Shown: piece by piece, positions 16,638 to 24,782 of the stretch
Layout: every line of letters starts with the position of its first letter
Numbering within the stretch: the first letter of the stretch is position 1
Source of the DNA: Acrocarpospora phusangensis
GTDB lineage: Bacteria > Actinomycetota > Actinomycetes > Streptosporangiales > Streptosporangiaceae
NCBI RefSeq assembly: GCF_016862995.1
Contig: NZ_BOOA01000065.1
Location: 1-44,154, forward strand
DNA length: 44,154 nt
Direction of reading: 5' to 3'
Position numbers and translations under genes: made by a program
Notes under the pieces: generated by a model
The model's input: the letters and a program-made list of their open reading frames with translations, nothing else
What the model was told of the DNA's origin: nothing
Database searches by the model: none

Positions 16638-17555
16638 ATGATTCGGGTGGGCATCGTCGGTCTGGGATACATCGCCCGGATCGCGTACCTGCCGTTGCTG
16701 AGCGCCGATCCCCGGGTCGAGATCGTGGGCATCTCGGACCTGAGGCCGGAAGCAGTGGAGCACTACGGCCGGCAGTACCGGATCCAGGGACTCTATCCCA
16801 GGCTTGACGATCTGCTGGCGTTACGTCCCGATGTGATGTTCGTCCACACCTCCACCGAATCCCACACCGAGGTCGTGACACGCTGCCTCGACGCCGGCAT
16901 CGACGTCTACGTGGACAAGCCGCTGGCGGACAACTGGGCCGAGGCGAAGGCACTGGCGGATCATGCCGCGGCGAGGGGTCTGCTGCTCGCGGTCGGGGTG
17001 AACCGGCGCTTCGCCCAGCATGTTCGCGCCGCGCGGGCCGCCGTTCCGGATCCGGTGATCGTCACGACCACCCGGCACCGCACCGAGTACAACCACCTGC
17101 CGCTGCGGTTGATGGTCTTCAACGACCTGCTGCACTCCCTGGACCTGCTGTGCTGGCTGCTCGGTGACCCGGTCGAGATCGTCAGCTCGACCGTGGTCAC
17201 GGACGGCCACGGGCGGCTGTCGCACGCGCTGGGAACCCTGGCCGGCCCGACGGCCCACGCCCAGTTCGTGATGGCCCGTCACGTCGGCGTCGACCGTGAG
17301 TCCCTGGTGCTGCACGGGTCCGAACGCCTGGCCGAGGTGACGGACCTCGACCAGACGTCGCTTTTCGTCGAGGGCCGGCACAGCACCGTGGCCTTCGGGA
17401 TGTGGGACTCGCTGCTCGAACGCCGGGGTTTCGTCGGCATGATCGATCACGTGCTGGCATGCCTGGGCCGCCCGGCGGAGTGCGAGATCGCCGCGGAGCG
17501 TGTCCTGACGAGTCATCGAATCGCCGAGGAGCTTCTGGCCCGCCACAGCGCATGA
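16638..17555 (+). CDS. Gfo/Idh/MocA family oxidoreductase
   Basis: A 305-aa NAD(P)-dependent oxidoreductase. The N-terminal Rossmann motif is VGIVGLGYIA (about 4-13); VDKPLADN matches the family's EKP segment with Asp in place of Glu, and NDLLHSLDLLCWLLG carries the catalytic Asp/His positions. Such enzymes oxidise or reduce hydroxyls of sugars, inositols or sugar nucleotides. It starts 12 nt after the 6PGDH-like gene and ends 22 nt before the nucleoside hydrolase-like gene, in one transcription unit. Codon 62 is TTA. The exact substrate cannot be read from the sequence. Confidence 0.88.
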   Translation: MIRVGIVGLGYIARIAYLPLLSADPRVEIVGISDLRPEAVEHYGRQYRIQGLYPRLDDLLALRPDVMFVHTSTESHTEVVTRCLDAGIDVYVDKPLADNWAEAKALADHAAARGLLLAVGVNRRFAQHVRAARAAVPDPVIVTTTRHRTEYNHLPLRLMVFNDLLHSLDLLCWLLGDPVEIVSSTVVTDGHGRLSHALGTLAGPTAHAQFVMARHVGVDRESLVLHGSERLAEVTDLDQTSLFVEGRHSTVAFGMWDSLLERRGFVGMIDHVLACLGRPAECEIAAERVLTSHRIAEELLARHSA

Positions 17556-17577
17556 ACCTCTGCCAAGGAGGATCCAC

Positions 17578-18495
17578 GTGTCCACTGCCGTACCCGAGCC
17601 AGCGGGCAGCACGCCGCTCATCATCGACACGGACATCGGCGACGACCCGGACGACACCGTCGCGCTGGTGATCGCCGCGCGCACGGAGCCGGCGCTGGCC
17701 CTGGTCGTGACCTCGGACGAGCGCGACGGCCTGCGGGCCCGGTTCGCCCGGCAACTCCTCGATCGGCTCGGGCGTTCCGACGTCGTGGTGGCCGCGGGTG
17801 CGCAGATCGCTCCGACCGGGCCGGGTCTGTGCGTACAAGACCTGATCGACCCGGACGTGGCACGGCAGACGATCGAGGTGGCCGAGGCGGTGGCCGCCGT
17901 GACCGAGCGGAGCGCCGGGCCCGTGCGGTGGGTCGGTCTCGGGTTCCTGTCGAACCTGGCCGCCCTCTGTGAGCACCGACCCGACCTGGTCGAACGGCTC
18001 GTCGTGACGCAGATGGGCGGGGCCCTGGGACGTGATCCGTCCCGGCCCGAGTTCAACTTCGGCGGTGATCCCCGGGCGACTCGTACCGTACTGGCCGAAG
18101 TGACCCGCCCGACCCTGGTCGTCGCGGATCTGACCTACCAGGCGCCCATGCGGGTCGAGCCCGGCTCGCCGCTGTGCACCGGGCTCGCCGGCGCGGGCCC
18201 CGGCAGCTGGTCGCATCTGGTCAGTGAGCAGTTCCGGGCCTGGTTCGCGATCCCGAAGCCGTCGTTCCAGCATGACCCTCTCGCGCTCAGCGTCGCCCTG
18301 GGGCGGGGCTTCGTCACGTTCGAGACGGCGCGGATCGCCGTCGACGAGGTGGGCAGGATGAGTCTGGCCGCGGACGGCGCCGAGGTCCTGCTCTCCCGAG
18401 CGGTCCACTACGAACGCTTCATGGCGTGGCTGCACGAGGGACTGGGCCTGCCGGCGGCCGACGACCGGACGACCGAGCCGCTGCCGAGCCGATGA
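17578..18495 (+). CDS. nucleoside hydrolase-like protein (inosine-uridine type)
   Basis: A 305-aa member of the nucleoside hydrolase fold. The calcium-binding aspartate cluster appears as IIDTDIGDDPDDTVAL (about 14-29), close to the family DTDxGxDD, and the C-terminal histidine segment is QHDPLALSV. Known members hydrolyse the N-glycosidic bond of ribonucleosides; relatives in secondary metabolism may form or remodel such a bond. The GTG start has a perfect AAGGAGGA 8 nt upstream. Its stop overlaps the next start as ATGA. With the pentose-type dehydrogenase upstream, it suggests that a ribosyl or nucleoside-like moiety is made or broken here. Confidence 0.85.
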   Translation: MSTAVPEPAGSTPLIIDTDIGDDPDDTVALVIAARTEPALALVVTSDERDGLRARFARQLLDRLGRSDVVVAAGAQIAPTGPGLCVQDLIDPDVARQTIEVAEAVAAVTERSAGPVRWVGLGFLSNLAALCEHRPDLVERLVVTQMGGALGRDPSRPEFNFGGDPRATRTVLAEVTRPTLVVADLTYQAPMRVEPGSPLCTGLAGAGPGSWSHLVSEQFRAWFAIPKPSFQHDPLALSVALGRGFVTFETARIAVDEVGRMSLAADGAEVLLSRAVHYERFMAWLHEGLGLPAADDRTTEPLPSR

Positions 18496-19571
18496 GCTGG
18501 GCGGGGCTCACTCGGTTCCGGATCGGCACCGGGCTGTCGGAGCTGCCCGACCTGGAGCCTGCCGCGTTCGACCCCAGCGCGGGGGCCGCCGGCACCCGGG
18601 CCCGGCTGCTCAGTGTCGAGACGGACGGTCGTTGGCGGCACCGCTACGTGGCGGCGGAATCGGCCGGACGCGGGTTCACGGGCCTGGCCGCGCTGCTGCC
18701 GGTCTACTGGCCGAGCGGTCGTTCGTGGCCGGATCCCGCGTACGCCCCGGCCGGCTGGCCGATCCCCGACCTGTCCCCCGCCGAGGTCGCACCCGACCGG
18801 TGTCTGCTCGTGGGAGGCGTGTACGACCGCCGGACGGCCCTGCACCTTCCCGACGATGCCGCCCTGGCCCGGGACTGCCTGCGCGAGGTGGCCAGGATCG
18901 CCGTGGAATCGGACCGCTGCCTGATCTTCCCGTACGTCTACGCCCGCGCCCGCCGAATCCTCGACGCCGCCACCGGCGGCCGCATCCGGTGGGGTGTGCT
19001 CGAGCACGAGGCCCGTTTCCACGACGTGCTCCGGACCGAGGGCACACCGGCCCGGGTCCGCGGCGTGCTGCGCCGGGACCGGCGGATCATCGAGCAGGCG
19101 GTGACCACCGCGTCCGTCGTGCCGTGGCAGGCCGCCGCCCCGCGGGCGGCCGGGCTGATCGCCGAGCACAATCTCCGGCTGGGTCAGCTCGACGACCCCG
19201 AGTTCGTGCGCATGCGGTACGCGCAGTGGGCGGACTGTGCGGGGGTGCGGGTGATCGTGTTCGACGCGCGGGCCGGATCCCAGCACGGCGTGCTCACGGC
19301 ACTGGTGTGGCGGGACAGCCTCGAACTGCACGAGATCGGCCTGCCCCCGTCCGACGACCCGGCGCGGCTGGCGCTCTACCTCGACCTGATCTTCCACCGG
19401 CCGTACGCGTACGCCCGGGAGAACGGCCTGAACACCATTCGCGCGGGGACGGCCGCACGAACGCCCAAGGCGTCGAGGGGGGCCACGTTCGAGCCGCTGC
19501 TCGGGGGCGTGCTCGACGCCGGGAACACCGAGTGGCTCGCGCGCGGGCCCGATCCGAGGAGGAGCGAATGA
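18492..19571 (+). CDS. GNAT/FemX-like acyltransferase
   Basis: A 359-aa protein with the general layout of GNAT-fold aminoacyl transferases: a divergent N-terminal half and a C-terminal half with LRRDRRIIEQAV and ALVWRDSLELHEIGLP. I do not see the classical acetyl-CoA loop clearly. It overlaps the upstream gene (ATGA) and the downstream carrier protein (4 nt), and is immediately followed by an adenylation enzyme. This placement suggests that it takes the amino acid from the free-standing PCP and joins it to an amine. That function is inference from context; the fold assignment is moderate. Confidence 0.6.
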   Translation: MSWAGLTRFRIGTGLSELPDLEPAAFDPSAGAAGTRARLLSVETDGRWRHRYVAAESAGRGFTGLAALLPVYWPSGRSWPDPAYAPAGWPIPDLSPAEVAPDRCLLVGGVYDRRTALHLPDDAALARDCLREVARIAVESDRCLIFPYVYARARRILDAATGGRIRWGVLEHEARFHDVLRTEGTPARVRGVLRRDRRIIEQAVTTASVVPWQAAAPRAAGLIAEHNLRLGQLDDPEFVRMRYAQWADCAGVRVIVFDARAGSQHGVLTALVWRDSLELHEIGLPPSDDPARLALYLDLIFHRPYAYARENGLNTIRAGTAARTPKASRGATFEPLLGGVLDAGNTEWLARGPDPRRSE

Positions 19572-19786
19572 CCGAGTCCGAGGTGGCCACCCTGATGGCC
19601 GAGATCCTGGAGACCGACGAGATCGCGGCCGACGAGAGCTTCTTCGAGGTCGGCGGCAGCTCGTTCCTGCTGCTGACGCTGATCGCCCGGATCCAGGAGC
19701 GCACGGGGGTGACGCTGCGCATGATCGACATCATCCGCCGTCCCACCCCGGTCGGGGTGCACGAACTGGTGGACGGCGTCTCGTGA
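19568..19786 (+). CDS. free-standing peptidyl carrier protein
   Basis: A 72-aa acyl/peptidyl carrier protein with the phosphopantetheine motif FFEVGGSSFLLL (serine near residue 32). It is encoded between the GNAT-like protein and the adenylation enzyme with 4-nt overlaps on both sides. It is expected to carry the amino acid activated by the adjacent enzyme after modification by a phosphopantetheinyl transferase encoded elsewhere. Unlike the carrier-like domain of the protein at 23727-24782, its serine is intact. Confidence 0.93.
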   Translation: MTESEVATLMAEILETDEIAADESFFEVGGSSFLLLTLIARIQERTGVTLRMIDIIRRPTPVGVHELVDGVS

Positions 19787-21189
19787 ACCTCCCCGGCGTC
19801 TGGACGGCATTCGAGACCCACGCCGTACGGCACCCGGACCGCCAGGCGATCCGCTCCGACGACGGAATCGTCACCTACGGCGAGCTCCGGGCCCGCGCGG
19901 CCGATCTCGCGGCCCGGCTGGAGGACGCCCTCTCCCCCGGCAGTCTGGTCGCCCTCGACGCGGAGGATCCGGCCCTGGGCGCCCTGGCCTTCCTGGCCGC
20001 AGCCCGCTCGCGGTGTGCGCTGCTGCCGCTCAACCAGGACAGTCCGCCCCGGCACCGGGCGGCCATGCTGGCGGACGCCCGGCCTGCGGCGACACTGCGC
20101 CCGGCCGCTCCCGGGCAGCTCGACGTCGTGCTCGAACCGGACGCGGCCAGGTACGACGAGGTCGCCTACGTGCTCTACACCTCCGGCTCGACCGGGAGCC
20201 CGAAAGGCGTGATGGTCTCGCATCAGGCGCTGGCCGACCGGCTCACCGGCCTGGCCGCCGTGCCGGGCCTGCGGGCGGGCCAGAGCATGCTGGCGATGAC
20301 CGCGCTGTCGTTCGACATCTCGATCGCGGAGATGCTGCTGCCGTTGACCGTCGGCGGCACCGTCGTCGCGGCCCCGGACGGGACGCGCCTCGACCCCGAG
20401 ATCTTCGCGGCGGTGGTGCGCCGCCACGCGCCCGACGTCCTGCAGGCGACCCCGAGCTTCTGGCGGCTGGCGGTCGCCGCCGGCTGGCCCGGCGCGCCGG
20501 GCAGCGACCTCTGGTGCGGCGGCGAGGAGATGACCGCCGCCCTGGCCGCGCAGCTGCGCCCACGCGGCCGTCGGCTCTGGAACGTGTACGGCCCTACCGA
20601 AGCGACCATCTGGGCCTCGGCCCACCTGGTGTCCTCCCCTGACGACGTGACCCTCGGCACCGCTCTGCCGGGCAGCGGAATGTGCCTGTCCGGTCTAGGC
20701 CCGGAGGGCGAGATCCTCCTGTACGGCGACGGCCTGGCCCTGGGCTACCTGAACCAGCCCGAACTGACGGCGGAACGTTTCCGGCCCCGGCGGACCGACA
20801 CCGGCACCCGGCTCTGCTACCACACCGGGGATCGCGGACGGTACCGCGCGGACGGCCGCATCGAGTTCCTGGGGCGCGACGACGGCCAGGTCAAGCTGCG
20901 TGGGCACCGCATCGAGCTGGGCGAGATCGAACGGACGCTGGAAACGCACGAGAGCGTGTCCGAGGCGGTGGTCGTGGTCAGCGCCCTGGACAACCCGGGA
21001 CGGACACACCTCACCGCGTACGTCGTCGTCCGTCCTCGCCCGGATGCCGGGCTGGACGTCCGCAGCCTGCGGCTCTGGCTGGCCGAACGGCTGCCCGCGG
21101 TCATGCGTCCCGCGCGCATCGAACTGGTGGCCGCGTTGCCGAGGACGACCGCCGGCAAGATCGACCGCCGGGCCCTGGTCCGGCCATGA
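19783..21189 (+). CDS. free-standing amino-acid adenylation enzyme
   Basis: A 468-aa NRPS-type adenylation protein without fused carrier. Core motifs: VTYGEL, YVLYTSGSTGSPKG, NVYGPTE, YHTGDRGRY, FLGRDDGQVKLRGHRIELGEIE and TTAGKIDR with the catalytic lysine. My hand-read specificity residues are D-I-A-Q-W-G-V-I-W-K; the pattern with Q, G, I, W recalls glycine-type codes (DILQLGLIWK from memory), so a small amino acid is the best guess. It starts at a GTGA overlap with the PCP stop and ends in an ATGA overlap with the ATP-grasp gene. It should load the free-standing PCP. Confidence 0.92.
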   Translation: MNLPGVWTAFETHAVRHPDRQAIRSDDGIVTYGELRARAADLAARLEDALSPGSLVALDAEDPALGALAFLAAARSRCALLPLNQDSPPRHRAAMLADARPAATLRPAAPGQLDVVLEPDAARYDEVAYVLYTSGSTGSPKGVMVSHQALADRLTGLAAVPGLRAGQSMLAMTALSFDISIAEMLLPLTVGGTVVAAPDGTRLDPEIFAAVVRRHAPDVLQATPSFWRLAVAAGWPGAPGSDLWCGGEEMTAALAAQLRPRGRRLWNVYGPTEATIWASAHLVSSPDDVTLGTALPGSGMCLSGLGPEGEILLYGDGLALGYLNQPELTAERFRPRRTDTGTRLCYHTGDRGRYRADGRIEFLGRDDGQVKLRGHRIELGEIERTLETHESVSEAVVVVSALDNPGRTHLTAYVVVRPRPDAGLDVRSLRLWLAERLPAVMRPARIELVAALPRTTAGKIDRRALVRP

Positions 21190-22496
21190 CGATGAAACGC
21201 CCGCTGGCCGTCCTGATCGCGGAGCGGGGATCCCTGACGCCGGTGGAGATCGTCACAGCCGCCCGGGACACACTGCCGGTCCTTTTCGTCCTCGACGAAG
21301 GCGCGGAAGGCCCCGACGCCGATCGGCTCCGGCTGGTCGCCGAGGCCCTGGCGCCCACCCTGTACGCCGATTTCGCCGACGTCGATGGCAGCGCGGCCGC
21401 GATCGCGGATGCCGGGGCCACGGCGGTGACCACGTTCACCGATCGGCTCTGCCCCCTGGCCGCGCGGATCCGACGCCGTCTGCGGCCCACCGGCGGCCAC
21501 GAACTGTGGCACCACAAGGACGAGCAGCGCCGGCGCCTGGTCGCGGCGGGAGTTTCCCGGGTCCGGTCGACCGTGCTCGAAGACCCGGAACAGGCACGGA
21601 CGCTGCTGGCCCACTGGAGCTCGGGCGTGGTGGTCAAACCGGTCAACGGGGTCGCCAGCGCCCACACCTGGTTGCTGCGCTCGCCGGAGGACGTCGACGA
21701 GTTCACGTCCGCGCTCGGTCACCGCGACGGCACGCTGCGGCTGTTCGCCGAGGAGTTCATCGCGGGATTCCCCCGGGAGACGCCCCGGTTGGCCGACTAC
21801 GTGTCCGTCGAAGTGATCAGGCCCGCCACCGGTACGGCACCACGGCTGGCGTTCGTCACCGACCGCGCGCCGCCGGCCGTACCCTGCCGGGAGACCGGAC
21901 TGATGTGGCCGACGTCGCTGCCGGAGGCCACGGTGGCCCGGTTGGTGGCCACGGCGAACGACGCGCTCGACGTGCTGCCGGCCGGCCCTGGCAGCTACCA
22001 CGTCGAGATCAAGCCCGGCCCTGACCGAGACGAGATCATCGAGGTCAACGGGCGTCTGGGCGGTTTCGTCGCCCGCGCGGCCGCGTACGGGGCCGATCTC
22101 GACGTGGCCCGGCTCGCCCTCGACGTCGCGGCCGGCTCGCCCGAAGCAGAGCGGCTGACGATCGCGTGGCGGCGGTGTGTGGCCGTCCTGCTGTTCCCGG
22201 CGCCCCAGGCCGCGCGGCGGATCAGCCGCGCTCCGGACCGCCGGATCCTGAGCCGCCGCCCCGGCGTATTGGCTGTCGATCAGGTACGCGGCGAAGGCGA
22301 ACCGTGCTCCTGGCAACGCGGCACCGACGACGCGGTGGCGACGCTCTGGCTGACCGGCGACGACCATCGCGAACTCTGGGACCGCTTCCTGGACCTCGCC
22401 GACTACCTCCACACGACCTTCGCCTTCGTCGACGACCAGGGGAAACCCGTGGCCGACGAGGGCTGGCTGAAGGCGCTGCGAGGCCCGGATGCCTGA
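21186..22496 (+). CDS. ATP-grasp ligase
   Basis: A 436-aa ATP-grasp protein. HELWHHKDEQRRRLVAAGV begins the ATP-binding subdomain, GVVVKPVNGVAS gives the nucleotide-binding lysine, and EIIEVNGRLGG (about 280-290) gives the metal-binding Glu/Asn pair. ATP-grasp enzymes join a carboxylate, through an acyl phosphate, to an amine or similar nucleophile; close relatives include BL00235/CARNS1-type amino-acid ligases. Overlaps (ATGA upstream, 8 nt downstream) place it in the PCP-adenylation-exporter operon. It could add a second amino acid to the product of the GNAT/PCP step. Confidence 0.87.
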   Translation: MTMKRPLAVLIAERGSLTPVEIVTAARDTLPVLFVLDEGAEGPDADRLRLVAEALAPTLYADFADVDGSAAAIADAGATAVTTFTDRLCPLAARIRRRLRPTGGHELWHHKDEQRRRLVAAGVSRVRSTVLEDPEQARTLLAHWSSGVVVKPVNGVASAHTWLLRSPEDVDEFTSALGHRDGTLRLFAEEFIAGFPRETPRLADYVSVEVIRPATGTAPRLAFVTDRAPPAVPCRETGLMWPTSLPEATVARLVATANDALDVLPAGPGSYHVEIKPGPDRDEIIEVNGRLGGFVARAAAYGADLDVARLALDVAAGSPEAERLTIAWRRCVAVLLFPAPQAARRISRAPDRRILSRRPGVLAVDQVRGEGEPCSWQRGTDDAVATLWLTGDDHRELWDRFLDLADYLHTTFAFVDDQGKPVADEGWLKALRGPDA

Positions 22497-23709
22497 CCTC
22501 ACGCAGCCACGCATGGGCCGCTACGTGCGCCGGTACGTGCTCGGCTCGTCGGTGTCGGCGTTCGGCAATCAGATGGCAGCGGTCGCCCTGCCGGTGGCGC
22601 TGCTCTGGCACGGCGCGGGCGCCGCCTCCCTCGGGGTGGTGCTCGGCGCGGCGATCCTGCCCAAGACGGTGTTCCTCCTGGCCGGAGGGGTGATCAGTGA
22701 CCGCCTCGACCGCCGGGGCGTACTGATCCTCGGTGATCTGCTGATGGCGGCCACCCAGGTCGCGACCGCCCTGCTGCTGTGGCACGGCGGAACCCGGCAG
22801 CTGCCCCTGCTGGTGATCCTCCAGATCCTGTACGGCTGCGCCAACGCCCTCGCCGTACCCGCCCTCATCGGCGTACTCCCGCAGTTGGTGCCGCCGGACG
22901 GCCTGCAACGGGCGAACGCCGTCCTGCGTACGGCCATGAACACGGCGTCGGTGCTGGGCCCGCCGGCCGCCGCCGGTTTCGCGGCCGCGCTGCGACCGGA
23001 GTGGGCGCTGCTCGCGAACGCGGTGACGTTCCTGGTGTCCGCGGCGGCGGTGTCCGGGCTGCCGAAACTGTCCGCGCCGTCCGCACGCGCGTCATTCCTG
23101 CGGGAACTGGCCGCCGGGTGGTCGGTGTTCCGTCGCACGACCTGGGTCTGGCTGATGGTCGGGTCGTTCGCCATCTACCAGGCCACCGTGCTGCCGGTGG
23201 TCTTCGTCATCGGCCCTCTGGTCACGCAGGACGACGTCGGCGCGAGCGGATGGGCCGCGGTGCTGACGGCACGCAGCGCCGGCGCCATCCTCGGCGGCGT
23301 CCTGCTCCTGCGCTGGCGGCCGCGCCGGCCGGTCGCCCTGGCCTGCGCCCTGCTCCTGCTCGACCTGCCGTTCCTGCTGGGACTGAGCGCCGGGCTCGGC
23401 GTGGTGGCGTTGGTGCTCGCGTCGGTCGTGGCGACCGTGGGGCTGCTCGCGGCGGACACGCTCTGGGAGTCGGCTCTGCAGGAGAACGTCGATCCCGCGT
23501 TCCTCTCGCGGATCAGCTCCTACGACTGGATGGGTTCGGTGTTCTTCGCCCCGCTCGGCTACCTGGCGGTCGGGGCCGTCGCCGCCGCGGCCGGGACCTC
23601 GGCGACCGTCGTCGCGATCACCATCCTGCACGGCGTCATTCATCTGCTGCTCCCGTTGGCCCGCCCGATCCGGGCCGTCCGGCGGGAACCCAGCCCGGCA
23701 TCGGTGTGA
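22489..23709 (+). CDS. MFS exporter (EntS-like)
   Basis: A 406-aa membrane protein with about 12 hydrophobic segments; the loop after TM2 reads GGVISDRLDRRG, the major-facilitator motif A. It resembles the MFS_3/enterobactin-exporter group. It overlaps the ATP-grasp gene by 8 nt and precedes the thioesterase-like gene by 17 nt. Export of the cluster product, giving self-protection along with the S66 peptidase, is the likely role. Confidence 0.9.
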   Translation: MPDLTQPRMGRYVRRYVLGSSVSAFGNQMAAVALPVALLWHGAGAASLGVVLGAAILPKTVFLLAGGVISDRLDRRGVLILGDLLMAATQVATALLLWHGGTRQLPLLVILQILYGCANALAVPALIGVLPQLVPPDGLQRANAVLRTAMNTASVLGPPAAAGFAAALRPEWALLANAVTFLVSAAAVSGLPKLSAPSARASFLRELAAGWSVFRRTTWVWLMVGSFAIYQATVLPVVFVIGPLVTQDDVGASGWAAVLTARSAGAILGGVLLLRWRPRRPVALACALLLLDLPFLLGLSAGLGVVALVLASVVATVGLLAADTLWESALQENVDPAFLSRISSYDWMGSVFFAPLGYLAVGAVAAAAGTSATVVAITILHGVIHLLLPLARPIRAVRREPSPASV

Positions 23710-23726
23710 CGAGAGGACGATCGACC

Positions 23727-24782
23727 ATGGACGAGTACCTGCGTGCTCGATGGCGACAGATCTCGCCCGGGGCGAGCGACGATTTCCTGGCCGGCCGTGG
23801 CGGCGTGGACGCGTTGGTCACTCTGGTGGTCCAGCTGCAGCAGTCCGGCTTCCCGGTCAGCGTGCGCGACCTGCTCCGGTCCCCGACCGTACCGTTGCTG
23901 GCGGAGGCTCTGCGGGAACAGGTCATCGGCGCGGCCGGGGAATATCCCGCCTTCGCCGACCTGTGGGCCGAGAGCACGTCGGTATGGTCGTCCGAGGTCC
24001 ACACCCTGGTCCCGCTGGCCGCCGGCACCGGCCTCCCCCTGTTCTTCGTCCACACCGGTCTCGGGCAGGTGCGCTTCATCGAACGGGCCGTGGACCGTTT
24101 CCGGCGCGGACGGCCGGTGTACGGGATCGAGGCGATCGGGCTACGCGACCGGACGCGGCCCCCGTTGTCGATGGTCGAGATCGCCGACCAGTACGTCGCG
24201 CAGATGCGCCGGGTGCAGCGGCACGGCCCGTACTCGATCGGCGGGTTCTGCATGGGCAGTCATGTGGCGTTCGAGATGGCGCACCGGCTCACCCAGGCGG
24301 GTGAGGAGGTGGCCGTACTCGCCCTGATGCCCTCCGCGTTCTCGCTGGACGCCGGGTTGAACTCGATCCGGCCGGGCATCCGGCAGCGCCCAGCCGGAAT
24401 CGGCCTGTCGGACCTCTACCTCGAACGGCTCGCCTACGTGCAGCTCATGTTCGGCGACCTGGACCTGGACGCGAACCGTTCGGACGTGCTCGACGCCTTC
24501 GAGCAGACCTTCTGGCTCGACGGGGTGAAGCCCGAGGACTTCTTCTGGCACGCGGCGGTGACCGCGGCGACCGCCTTCGCCCAGGAGAACTACGACCCGC
24601 GGCCGTATCCGGGGCCCGCTCTGGTCTTCCAGACGGCGCGGACCGCGACCGGAGAGGCCGCGGACTGGTCACCGGTGGCCCCGAACGCCCGCACCTACGT
24701 CTTCGACGAGCCGGACAGCCTGGCCATCATGCGGACCCCGGAATTCAGCGACGCCGTGGCTACACCCCGGCCATCACGGTGA
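23727..24782 (+). CDS. carrier-like domain + thioesterase-fold protein with altered catalytic residues
   Basis: A 351-aa protein in two parts. Residues 1-66 look like a carrier domain (FLAGRGGVDALVTLV, then PTVPLLAEAL), but aspartate 28 stands where the phosphopantetheine serine should be. Residues 95-345 match the NRPS thioesterase fold (PLFFVHTGLGQ, YSIGGFCMGSHVAFEMA). The nucleophile elbow has Cys175 in place of Ser, the strand that usually ends in the catalytic Asp reads LALMPS (Met201), and the segment that usually holds GDH reads EPDSLAIM (Ser331). Cys-type thioesterases are known in beta-lactone and beta-lactam formation, but loss of His and Asp is unusual. ATG at 23727 follows GAGAGGACG. 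It ends the operon and overlaps the convergent DUF1062 gene by 23 bp. Confidence 0.8.
   Translation: MDEYLRARWRQISPGASDDFLAGRGGVDALVTLVVQLQQSGFPVSVRDLLRSPTVPLLAEALREQVIGAAGEYPAFADLWAESTSVWSSEVHTLVPLAAGTGLPLFFVHTGLGQVRFIERAVDRFRRGRPVYGIEAIGLRDRTRPPLSMVEIADQYVAQMRRVQRHGPYSIGGFCMGSHVAFEMAHRLTQAGEEVAVLALMPSAFSLDAGLNSIRPGIRQRPAGIGLSDLYLERLAYVQLMFGDLDLDANRSDVLDAFEQTFWLDGVKPEDFFWHAAVTAATAFAQENYDPRPYPGPALVFQTARTATGEAADWSPVAPNARTYVFDEPDSLAIMRTPEFSDAVATPRPSR

Noticed and set aside
22779-24782. Extended reading frame that would begin the thioesterase-like gene inside the MFS gene
   Set aside because: The upstream 300 codons are the wrong frame of the exporter; the ATG at 23727 has a ribosome binding site after the MFS stop.
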